The notes beneath the pieces are model-generated. The model was given only the letters and a program-made list of their open reading frames with translations, was not told where the DNA came from and did not search any database. Source: Hyphomicrobiales bacterium (lineage in GTDB: Bacteria > Pseudomonadota > Alphaproteobacteria > Rhizobiales > Aestuariivirgaceae). From it: DNA of 7,539 nucleotides. Each line of letters opens with the position of its first letter. Position 1 is the first letter of the stretch. This document shows positions 1 to 6,129 of this stretch, one piece after another. Both the position numbers and the translations under genes were made by a program. The DNA lies in NCBI GenBank assembly GCA_012032065.1, contig JAAURV010000148.1, positions 1-7,539 of the forward strand, given 5' to 3'.

Positions 1-445
1 GCGAGACCTTCGCGCAAGGTTTTGACGATTGGGATGCCGCCGGCGACGGCTGCTTCGAAGAAGAGGCCGGCACCCGTGGCTTCGGCCTTCTTCGAAAGCG
101 CGGCGCCGTGATGGGCGAGCAGCGCTTTGTTGGCGGTGATCACGGTTTTGCCCTCGGCAAGCGCTGCCTCGACCGCGCTCTTGGCGGGATCGCCATCGCC
201 GCCGATCAATTCGACGAAAACATCGATCTTGCCGGACGCGGCCAGAGCCTGTGGCGTGTCGAACCATTCGACGCTCTTGAGATCATGTCCGCGCGCCTTG
301 GATTTCGTGCGCGCGCTCACTCCTGTCACGACAACTTCGCGGCCAGCCTTTTCCGCGATCGCTTGACCGTGTTTATCGAGCAGGTCGAGCAAGCCACCGC
401 CCACCGTGCCAAGCCGGCCACACCCAAGCGCAGCTTGTTCTCCAT
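1..445 (-). CDS. hom: Homoserine dehydrogenase, N-terminal part (runs off left edge; one apparent frameshift)
   Basis: NAD(P)H-dependent reduction of aspartate semialdehyde to homoserine, the cytosolic branch step toward threonine and methionine. With one base restored, the window encodes the first 148 residues of a protein usually about 430 long. Visible are the Rossmann glycine motif (GVAGLGTVGGG, residues 8-18), VELIGG (79-83 region), the family signature TANKALLAHHG (104-114) and FEAAVAGGIPI (130-140). The ATG at 443-445 gives the normal family N-terminus (MENKLRLGV) and has an AGGGAAGA-like purine stretch just upstream. As written, the frame breaks after residue 12: the coding strand reads GGCTTGGCACGG where GGCTTGGGCACGG is needed, so one G is missing at 409-410. 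Downstream the frame is clean to the window edge, which argues for a sequence error over a pseudogene. It lies 75 bp after phaC on the same strand and may be cotranscribed with it. Confidence 0.88.
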
Positions 446-520
446 GAAAGATCTTCCCGTGGTTCTGGATTCGCGCGCCCTTATGGCGGGTGGCTGGGGC
501 AAAGGCAAATGCGCTTCGGG
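446..520. other. phaC-hom intergenic spacer
   Basis: These 75 bp contain no hairpin-plus-T terminator and no good promoter, only the hom ribosome-binding region, so readthrough from phaC into hom is plausible. From memory, rhizobial relatives often carry an aminotransferase gene between the two; here there is no room for one. Confidence 0.4.
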
Positions 521-2331
521 CTAATTGCCCTTCACCCGCACATAACTTCCGGGCGCGTCCTCGACTGGCGTGAGTTTGCCGCTGCCGGGATAGGGGGCGG
601 GGATTTTCTTGCCGGATCTTGCGCCGATCCACTCGATCCAGTCGACCCACCAGGAGCCAGGATGCTCGGCGGCGCCTGACATCCATTCTTCCAGGGTCTT
701 GCCGGGCCTGGGGTTGGTCCAATACTGATACTTGCGCGCCTCCGGCGGATTGACCACGCCGGCGATATGGCCGGAGCCGGAACGACGAGCTTGGTTTCGC
801 CGCCCATGAACTGGCCGAGGCGGAACACTGAAGGCAAGGGGGCGATGTGATCCTCGCGGGCGGCCAGATTGTAAATGGGAATGCGCACCTTGCGGAGATC
901 GATCCGCACATTGTCGAGGATCATGTCGCCCTTCGACAGCTTGTTCGCCATGTAACATTCGCGCAAGTAGAACGAATGCACGCCTGCCGGCATGCGGGTC
1001 GAGTCCGAATTCCAGTAGAGCAGATCGAAAGCCATCGGTTCCTTGCCGAGCAAGTAGTTGTTGACGACGTAAGACCAGATCAGATCGTTCGAGCGCAGCA
1101 GATTGAAGGCGTCCGCCATGCGCGATCCCGGCAGATAACCCTTCTCCTCCATACGTTTTTCGATCCACTGCACCTGCTCCTCATCGACATAAACGAGAAG
1201 GTCGCCTGCCTTCTCGAAATCGACCTGGGTGGTGAAGAAGGTCGCGGCATTGATGCGGGTGTCGTTGACCGCCGCCATGTAACCCAGCGACGCGGCGACA
1301 AGCGTTCCGCCGATGCAGTAGCCGATGACATTGACCTTATCCGCGCCGGTTGCGTCCTGCACCGCCTGGATCGCGGTAAGGAACCCTTCGCGCATATAGT
1401 CCGAGAAACTTTTCCGCGACTGTTCTTCGCTCGCGTTGACCCACGAAACCACAAACACAGTGAGGCCCTGCGCCACCGCCCATTTCACAAACGACTTCTT
1501 CTCGTTGAGATCGAGAACATAGAACTTGTTGATCCAGGGCGGCACGATGAGGAGCGGGATTTCGTAAGTGTTCTCTTTCACGGGCGCGTATTGAATGAGC
1601 TCGAAGGTGTCGTTCCTGAAAACCACCTTGCCCGGCGTGGTCGCGATGTTGCGGCCAACCTCGAAAGCATTCATGTCCGTCTGCTTGATGCGCAAGCGGC
1701 CACCGGAGGAGCGCATGTCCTCTTCGAGATGTTTCAAGCCATCGATAAGATTTGCGCCGTTCGATGAAAGTGTCGCGCGCAGGACTTCCGGATTGGTGAA
1801 GGCGAAGTTCGACGGCGAGAGTGCATTCGAAATCTGCTCGACATAGAAACGCGCCTTGAGCCGGGTGTGGTCGTCGATGCCTTCGGCGTTCTTGACGAGG
1901 TCGTTGGCCCAGTTTGTGGAGACCAGATAGAACTGCTTCATGAAATCGAAGACGGCGTTCCTATGCCAATCATGGTCCTTGAAGCGCTTGTCGCTCTTCT
2001 TGGGCTCGATGACCGGCGTCACTTCCTCTCCGACGGCGCGGCGCCAGGCGTTTTGCCAGAGCAGCGTGTAGGACTGCCAGAGCTTCATCTGGGCATCCAT
2101 CAGCTTCTGCGGATCGTTCATATAGGACTGGGCCACGGCTCCCAGAGTCTTCGCCACCTGCTCGGTGGGCGTGACCTGCATTTCCGCGTCCTTCTTGGCG
2201 AGGTCCGGCCTGTCGGCCACGATGCGGGCAATGCTTGAGGCCTGCTCGAACACCTTCGACATGTTGCGCGCGAACTGGACCGGATCGGCGAGCTTGAACT
2301 CGCTGTCCGCGTTGGGCCTCATGTCACTCAT
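521..2331 (-). CDS. phaC: Class I poly(3-hydroxyalkanoate) synthase (one apparent frameshift)
   Basis: Polymerises (R)-3-hydroxyacyl-CoA, typically 3-hydroxybutyryl-CoA, into PHA at the granule surface. Corrected length is 603 residues, normal for class I PhaC. The N-terminal domain carries TTPGKVVFRN (231-240) and ELIQYAP; then PPWINKFYVLDL (264-275). The lipase-box-like GYCIGG puts the nucleophile at Cys339, Asp494 (AREDHIAP) is the expected acid and His522 (GSGHIAGVVNPP) the base. The Asp-His spacing of 28 equals that of the Cupriavidus necator enzyme (480/508). The frame breaks four residues before the His: coding strand GTCGTTCCGGC where GTCGTTTCCGGC is expected, one T missing at 781-782. 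The correct frame then continues to a TAG at 521-523 with the typical C-terminus (ARKYQYWTNP, PGSYVRVKGN). Start ATG at 2331, with a second in-frame ATG at 2322; neither has a strong Shine-Dalgarno. Read as written, the enzyme would lack His522 and be inactive. Confidence 0.95.
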
Positions 2332-2363
2332 GAAATCTCAGCCACTTACCATTTCATCGGGGC

Positions 2364-2391
2364 ATCTTACCGCCAAGGTGCGGAACGGCAA
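2364..2391 (-). promoter_or_regulatory. Weak candidate phaC promoter
   Basis: On the coding strand TTGCCG (2391-2386), a 16-nt spacer and TAAGAT (2369-2364) resemble a sigma-70 promoter and would give a 5' leader of about 25 nt for phaC. Three of six bases at -35 and four of six at -10 match the consensus, so this is a guess from position and partial similarity. Confidence 0.25.
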
Positions 2392-2419
2392 TACGGCAAG
2401 TGCGGTTCACGAAACCGGG

Positions 2420-2441
2420 ACCCGAGTTGATCAACCCGCGT
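2420..2441. promoter_or_regulatory. 22-bp dyad, operator-like, upstream of phaC
   Basis: A perfect 10-bp palindrome GTTGATCAAC (2426-2435) sits in a 22-bp imperfect dyad in which 18 positions are symmetric. Two direct copies of GAAACC (2411-2416 and 2442-2447) flank it 31 bp apart, about three helical turns. It lies about 90 bp upstream of the phaC start and about 60 bp upstream of the plus-strand CTTGAC. This is consistent with a dimeric regulator acting on one or both divergent transcripts. The regulator is unknown. Confidence 0.35.
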
Positions 2442-2499
2442 GAAACCAACGCAAGCTTCTGTAATATCTCACGTTTTTCTTCACTGTAGTGTGCAGGGG

Positions 2500-2529
2500 C
2501 TTGACTCGCGTCAGCGCGGAAAACTGTTA
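2500..2529 (+). promoter_or_regulatory. Candidate plus-strand promoter for the small RNA
   Basis: CTTGAC at 2500-2505 matches the alphaproteobacterial housekeeping -35 exactly. An 18-nt spacer leads to CTGTTA (2524-2529), a poor -10 match. Initiation would fall near 2535. The call rests mainly on the -35 box and on the intrinsic terminator about 110 bp downstream. Confidence 0.4.
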
Positions 2530-2534
2530 CATTA

Positions 2535-2648
2535 CAGTCAAGTTCAACGCTTACAGAATGTTTCGGCCGGCTTGCATCCCCTCCCCCTCCCCCGCTCTGC
2601 AAGCTGCCGCGAAGGCCCGGATCCCCCGCTCCGGGCCTTCACTTTTTT
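2535..2648 (+). ncRNA. Candidate small RNA with a C-rich loop and intrinsic terminator
   Basis: This plus-strand segment of about 110 nt lies between two minus-strand genes and has no convincing protein. After a single-stranded 5' part comes a stem: CGGCTTGCA (2568-2576) pairs with TGCAAGCTG (2598-2606), including one G-U pair. It closes a 21-nt loop at 2577-2597 that is nearly all C and T and contains CCCCTCC twice (2578-2584, 2584-2590). A 10-bp perfect terminator stem with its own CCCCC loop and a U-tract follows. C-rich unpaired loops are how several alphaproteobacterial trans-acting sRNAs (for example the alpha-r8/MmgR, alpha-r14 and GsrN types, from memory) bind Shine-Dalgarno regions. 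MmgR influences PHB accumulation, which makes the position beside phaC suggestive. The 5' end is estimated. I cannot assign it to a known RNA family. Confidence 0.5.
2611..2648 (+). terminator. Intrinsic terminator, plus strand
   Basis: GAAGGCCCGG (2611-2620) and CCGGGCCTTC (2631-2640) form a perfect 10-bp stem around a 10-nt loop, followed by AC and six T (2643-2648). On the minus strand the same hairpin is followed by CGCGG with no T-run. The terminator therefore points plus, away from phaC and into the 3' end of the deacetylase gene. It implies a plus-strand transcript that no protein-coding gene here explains. Confidence 0.8.
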
Positions 2649-2653
2649 GGAGC

Positions 2654-3712
2654 TCAAGCGACGTTCAGGCGGCGGAAGCCGTTCCACAAGGCGAACGCGG
2701 TGCCGGACAGGAGCACTTCCACATAACGAAGCTTCTGGAAATCGCCGGAGAGAGAAAGCCTTGGCAGCGCAGTCATGTGATCGCGGTGACCTGCGAAGAG
2801 GACGCCTTTTCTGGTGGTGACGGCGGCTTCGTATCCGGCCTCGCGGACCAGGCGGAAATCGCGCGCGGCCGCAGATCCGGCATCGCCATAGGGGTAAGCG
2901 AAGAAGCGCGGGCGTTTGCCGAGTTCGGCTTCGAGCCGGTCGGCGCCTAGCTTCAGTTCCGCGGCGGCTTCTTTCTCATCGAGGCGAGCGACTGCATAAT
3001 GATGCACCGTATGTGCCCCCATGGTGCACAGCGGTTCGGCGGCAAGCGCGCGCAGTTCGTCCCAGGTCATGGCTTCGGCGCGGCAGATGGCGTCGAGGTT
3101 AACGCCGTGCCTGGTGCAGAACTCGCGGATCCAGCGGCGCTGCTCGTGCTGGCCCATGTTGCGCACCGGCCAATAGAGCATCTGCCAGGCGTTCTGCTTT
3201 TGCGAGTCGGTGGCGGTCAGGAGATCGAGTACGCCGCCGTCGATTTCCGCTTCGATGCGCGGCGCGCCGGCGATGACCGCTTCGAGGCCGAGCCACCAGA
3301 GCTCGCAATTGCCGTCGGTGATGGCGGGCGCGGCGAAGACCGTGAACGGGCAATTGTGCTTGCGGAAGACGGGGAGCGCATGGACGAGGTTGTCGCGGTA
3401 ACCGTCGTCGAGGGTGAAGGCCACAAAGGGGGCGCCGCCGGTTTCGCCCGAGCGCACGCGGCGCGCAGCTTCTGCCATGGACACCATTTGGTAACCACGT
3501 TCCTTCGAAAGCCGGATGACGCTGTCGAGGAATTGCGGCGTCACCTCGAGGCCGGCATTGGGCGCGAAACCCCGGCCGCCGGCAGCACCGGGCCTCACAT
3601 GGTGAAGCATGAAGATTGCACCCAAACCTCCAAAGATGTTGCGGAGTGCCTGGGACGCCCCGGAATAGTACAACATATCCAGGCTGGTCTTGAGGATGGT
3701 GGCTTTGGCCAT
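2654..3712 (-). CDS. Polysaccharide deacetylase family protein (NodB-like, CE4)
   Basis: A 352-residue metal-dependent deacetylase of the carbohydrate esterase 4 / NodB-homology family, which removes N- or O-acetyl groups from glycans. The motif order is right: TLDDG (100-104, catalytic and metal-binding Asp102/Asp103), HTVHH (234-238, metal-binding His234 and His238) and FAYPYGD (271-277, the PY motif). An upstream MLHHVRP segment (35-40 region) is typical of the longer members of the family. No clear signal peptide is seen; the N-terminus is only mildly hydrophobic, so location is uncertain. ATG at 3712 has AAGGG eight bases upstream. The gene is divergent from a CelD/BcsL-type acyltransferase, and the pairing suggests decoration of an exported or surface polysaccharide. 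The substrate cannot be told from sequence. Its stop lies 5 bp beyond the opposing plus-strand terminator, and no minus-strand intrinsic terminator is visible. Confidence 0.88.
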   Translation of the reverse strand: MAKATILKTSLDMLYYSGASQALRNIFGGLGAIFMLHHVRPGAAGGRGFAPNAGLEVTPQFLDSVIRLSKERGYQMVSMAEAARRVRSGETGGAPFVAFTLDDGYRDNLVHALPVFRKHNCPFTVFAAPAITDGNCELWWLGLEAVIAGAPRIEAEIDGGVLDLLTATDSQKQNAWQMLYWPVRNMGQHEQRRWIREFCTRHGVNLDAICRAEAMTWDELRALAAEPLCTMGAHTVHHYAVARLDEKEAAAELKLGADRLEAELGKRPRFFAYPYGDAGSAAARDFRLVREAGYEAAVTTRKGVLFAGHRDHMTALPRLSLSGDFQKLRYVEVLLSGTAFALWNGFRRLNVA

Positions 3713-3731
3713 GAACGCGGCCCTTGTAAGA

Positions 3732-3755
3732 CGGTTAACCGGACAATTGTACCGG
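3732..3755. promoter_or_regulatory. Paired palindromes in the divergent promoter region
   Basis: The 67 bp between the two divergent starts contain a perfect palindrome CGGTTAACCG (3732-3741). Immediately next to it ACAATTGT (3743-3750) is flanked by direct ACCGG copies (3738-3742, 3751-3755). Two dyads packed between divergent genes suggest a shared operator, but I do not recognise the regulator. No -35/-10 pair could be chosen with confidence in either direction. Confidence 0.35.
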
Positions 3756-3779
3756 AGGGGTTCTCAACAATCGGTTGCC

Positions 3780-4925
3780 ATGCAAACCGCGCGCCTGCAT
3801 CCCGCCAATTTCAGGGTTCTCGGCAGCATCGAAGCTGCCGCAGAGTCATGGCGAGCGCTTGAGCGCGAGGGCGCGAGCAGCCTCTATCAGTCCTACGACT
3901 GGTGCGCGGCCTGGCTCGCGACGGTTGGAGCGGCGATGGGCGTGGCCCCGCGCATCGTGGTCATCGAGGCGGCCGATGGTCAGCCGGTGGCGGTGCTGCC
4001 ATTTCAACTTCGAAAGAAGTTTGGGACGGTCATCCTCGAATGGCTGGGGGCGCCGCACGTGGGTTATGGATACGGACTCTTCGCCAAGGATTTTCTGCCG
4101 CGTGCTGGCGTTTGGTTTGCGCAGTCGCTGCCTGCCATTTTCGAAACCATTGGCGAGGCCGATCTCGTGCTGCTGCAGGAGATGCCCGAGGCGCTTCACG
4201 GCGCCTGCCATCCGCTGGTCAGGCTGTTCAACCTGCGCGGCGCGAACCGCTCCTTCGCCATGGCGCTACGCGAGAATTACGATGAGCTCTACGCCACCAA
4301 GCGTTCGGGCGAGACCCGGCGCTCGAACCGCAAGCGCGACCACAAACTGGCGGACCTCGGCATTCTGGAATTCGGCCTGCCTTCGACGCCTGTGGAAACG
4401 GCCCAAGTCCTCGACCACATGTTCGCCGATCAGGCCAACCGGCTGGCCGAGTCCGGCGTCTACGGCGTGTTCGGGGAAACCGAACAGGCCTTTATCCGCA
4501 AGCTCGCCGAAGTTCCAGGACTGCTCGCGCCCTTTTGCTTGAAACTCGACGGCCGCATCCTGGCGGTCATGCTAGGCGGCATCCATGGCGGCAACTACTG
4601 GGCCCTGATATCGTCCCTCGCCGACGGGCCCGAGCGCCGCTTCTCGCCAGGCGACGCAGCCCTGCGCCGTACCATCGAAGCCTGCTGCGCGCGGGGGCTT
4701 ACAAGGTTCGACTTCTCCGCCGGCGATACGAGCTACAAGCCGCAATGGGCGGACGTCGAGATTGGGCTTCATTGCTTTGTGGGCGCGAGGAGGCTGCGGG
4801 GACTGCCGCTCGCTTCCGCTTATGCCGCGGCCATTTTAGTGAAAGGGCTTGTGAAGCGGAATGGTACGCTGCGGCGGATGGCGATGTCTTGCCGCCGCGC
4901 GGTGCGCGGCAAGCACCATCAATAG
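3780..4925 (+). CDS. GNAT-fold acyltransferase of the CelD/BcsL family
   Basis: A 381-residue cytosolic protein resembling the CelD/BcsL group (Acetyltransf_6, COG5653). These are GNAT-type acyltransferases found next to cellulose, exopolysaccharide and lipid-linked glycan genes. The best marker is the C-terminal motif FDFSAGDTSYKPQWA (310-324), where the family shows a D-F-x-x-G-D-x-x-Y-K-x-x-W pattern. The N-terminal half has the usual QSYDWCAAWLA (37-47) and PFQLRKKFGTVILEWLG segments, and a basic tail ends the protein. Acyl donor and acceptor are unknown. Start choice is uncertain. ATG 3780 gives a family-like N-terminus, but the only strong Shine-Dalgarno, GGAGGGG (3754-3760), is 19 nt upstream, too far for normal use. 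In-frame ATGs at 3690 and 3696 would overlap the divergent deacetylase start and add atypical sequence. Divergence from the deacetylase suggests joint glycan modification. Confidence 0.82.
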   Translation: MQTARLHPANFRVLGSIEAAAESWRALEREGASSLYQSYDWCAAWLATVGAAMGVAPRIVVIEAADGQPVAVLPFQLRKKFGTVILEWLGAPHVGYGYGLFAKDFLPRAGVWFAQSLPAIFETIGEADLVLLQEMPEALHGACHPLVRLFNLRGANRSFAMALRENYDELYATKRSGETRRSNRKRDHKLADLGILEFGLPSTPVETAQVLDHMFADQANRLAESGVYGVFGETEQAFIRKLAEVPGLLAPFCLKLDGRILAVMLGGIHGGNYWALISSLADGPERRFSPGDAALRRTIEACCARGLTRFDFSAGDTSYKPQWADVEIGLHCFVGARRLRGLPLASAYAAAILVKGLVKRNGTLRRMAMSCRRAVRGKHHQ

Positions 4926-4940
4926 AGCATGATCGTGTTC

Positions 4941-5056
4941 CTCACCTCGTCCTGAGATGCGAGCGGAGCGAGCTCGAAGGACCTCGGGCCGCTGCACTGC
5001 CGTGCCCCGCTTCGGGGACCCTTCGAGGCTTGCAACGCGGGCACCTCAGGGTGAAG
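4941..5056. repeat. Rhizobial-type palindromic intergenic repeat element
   Basis: Two related half-units face each other. The plus strand carries TCCTGAG...CTCGAAGGA (4950-4981) and the minus strand carries CCCTGAGG...CTCGAAGGG (roughly 5052-5019). Between them is a small hairpin CCCCG-CTT-CGGGG (5005-5017). CCTGAG and CTCGAAGGA with GC-rich stems between them are hallmarks of short palindromic repeats scattered between genes in many Rhizobiales. It sits between the convergent acyltransferase and rpsI genes and could fold as a cruciform or protect mRNA 3' ends. A T-run (5062-5067) follows but is too far from a stable stem to be a confident terminator for the plus-strand gene. The copy number cannot be judged from one window. 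Confidence 0.6.
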
Positions 5057-5096
5057 AATTATTTTTTCTGGCAAAAACTATCTTTGGCTTCAAATG

Positions 5097-5125
5097 AAAA
5101 ACGGCCGGAGAATCCCCCGGCCGTT
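5097..5125 (-). terminator. Intrinsic terminator of rplM-rpsI
   Basis: On the coding strand AACGGCCGG (5125-5117) pairs perfectly with CCGGCCGTT (5108-5100) across an 8-nt loop, and the T-tract continues through 5097. It begins 20 bp after the rpsI stop, a standard end for this operon. Confidence 0.88.
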
Positions 5126-5144
5126 CCGAACTGCTGCGTAACCC

Positions 5145-5626
5145 TTACCGCTTCGAGAACTGGAAGCTCCGGCGGGCCTTTGCCTTGCCGTATTTCTTGC
5201 GCTCCACGGCGCGGCTGTCGCGGGTGAGGTAGCCGCCTTTTTGAGGACCGGGCGGAGGTCGGGTTCGAAATTGGTCAAGGCCCGCGCCACGCCGTGGCGG
5301 ACGGCGCCTGCCTGGCCCGACAATCCGCCGCCCACGACCGTGCACACGATGTCGACCTGGGTGGCGCGGTTGGCGGCAATCACCGGCTGCTGCACCAGCA
5401 TGCGGAGAACCGGCCTTGCGAAATAGGTTTCGATGGGTTTGCCGTTGACGCTGATCTTGCCCGATCCACGCTTCACCCAGACGCGCGAGATGGCGTTCTT
5501 GCGGCGGCCGGTTGCGTAGGCGCGGCCCTTGGCGTCGAGCTTGGGCTTGGGCGTCTCGGCCGGAGCGGCCGCGGAGACCACGCCCATGGCCTGGCCCAGG
5601 TTTTCGAGTGTTGTCGGTTCCGCCAT
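5145..5626 (-). CDS. rpsI: 30S ribosomal protein S9 (one apparent frameshift)
   Basis: Small-subunit protein whose C-terminal tail reaches toward the P-site tRNA. The corrected product is 160 residues: about 30 extra at the N-terminus (MAEPTTLENLGQAMG..., as in other Alphaproteobacteria), then the S9 core GRAYATGRRKNAISRVW (34-50), VGGGLSGQAGAVRHG (98-112) and the invariant tail FQFSKR. The frame breaks after Lys130: the mRNA reads CTCAAAAAGGCGGC where AAAAAGGGCGGC would give the expected KKGGYLTRD. One G is missing at 5236-5237. The last 30 residues are then perfect S9 in the other frame, ending at TAA 5145-5147. S9 is generally single-copy and required, so sequence error is likeliest. It starts 4 bp after the rplM stop, so the two are cotranscribed. 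Confidence 0.95.
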
Positions 5627-5630
5627 GGGT

Positions 5631-6095
5631 CTAGCCTCTCAGCGCGTTTTTGGGGTTCATCGATTTGATGTCGAGCATGATCGGGTTCTGCGCCTCGTGC
5701 GGATGCGCCATGCCCTTGTAGATGCGGAGATGCGTCATCTGCTGGCGCTTCAACGGGCCGCCGGGAAGCATGCGCTTCACCGCGAGTTCGAGCACGCGCT
5801 CGGGATGTTTGCCGTCGAGGAACTGGTGCGCCTTCCTCTCCTTGATGCCGCCCGGATAACCGGTGTGCCAGTAATAGGGCTTGTCCTGGCGTTTCTTGCC
5901 GGTGAGCAAGACTTTCTCGGCGTTGATGACGACGATGTGGTCGCCGCAATCCATGTGCGGCGTGAAGGTGGGCTTGTGCTTGCCGCGCAGCCGGTTGGCG
6001 ATGATGGCGGCGGCGCGCCCCACGACCAGCCCATCGGCGTCGATCAGCACCCAGTTCTTGACGATGTCCTTGGCTTTCGCCGAGTAGGTTTTCAT
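5631..6095 (-). CDS. rplM: 50S ribosomal protein L13
   Basis: Early-assembling large-subunit protein, 154 residues with no frame defects. Family landmarks are MKTYSAKAKDIVKNW at the N-terminus, VGRAAAIIANRLRGKHK (25-41), TPHMDCGDHIVVINAEK (45-61), VLLTGKKRQDKPYYWHTG (62-79) and ERVLELAVKRMLPGGPL (99-115). The ATG at 6093-6095 matches the family start and has AGGGA five bases upstream. The frame stays open upstream for about 200 codons but that part is low-complexity and not L13. It is the first gene of the standard rplM-rpsI operon. Confidence 0.97.
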   Translation of the reverse strand: MKTYSAKAKDIVKNWVLIDADGLVVGRAAAIIANRLRGKHKPTFTPHMDCGDHIVVINAEKVLLTGKKRQDKPYYWHTGYPGGIKERKAHQFLDGKHPERVLELAVKRMLPGGPLKRQQMTHLRIYKGMAHPHEAQNPIMLDIKSMNPKNALRG

Positions 6096-6129
6096 CGGGA
6101 TCCCTGCGTGGTTTGGTTGGCAATCGAAA

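Noticed and set aside
108..524. Plus-strand open frame of 138 codons over hom
   Set aside because: It is the exact antisense of the corrected homoserine dehydrogenase frame.
847..1767. Plus-strand open frame of 306 codons antisense to phaC
   Set aside because: It lies wholly inside the conserved PhaC coding sequence. Its translation shows no family motifs and is what GC-rich antisense codons produce.
2382..2407. GGAAC-N16/17-GGTT as a general-stress (EcfG-type) promoter on the plus strand
   Set aside because: The -35 is perfect but the -10 matches CGTT at only three of four positions, and it is about 150 bp upstream of the RNA structure. Not enough to call.
2611..2640. The strong hairpin as terminator of the minus-strand deacetylase
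   Set aside because: The minus-strand sequence after the stem is CGCGG with no T-run, whereas the plus strand has six T.
2440..2950. Plus-strand frames crossing the 2332-2653 gap
   Set aside because: They read through the intrinsic terminator into the antisense of the deacetylase and encode low-complexity proline/arginine-rich sequence.
3690..3779. Upstream ATGs at 3690 or 3696 as starts of the acyltransferase
   Set aside because: They lie inside the divergent deacetylase coding region and add about 30 residues not typical of the family.
2999..3862. Plus-strand open frame of 287 codons over the deacetylase
   Set aside because: It is antisense to a well-supported CE4 protein, has no recognisable domain, and would run into the acyltransferase gene.
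5225..5245. Programmed -1 frameshifting in rpsI at AAAAAG
   Set aside because: S9 genes are not known to need recoding, and two neighbouring genes show equivalent one-base losses without slippery sites. Indel error is simpler.
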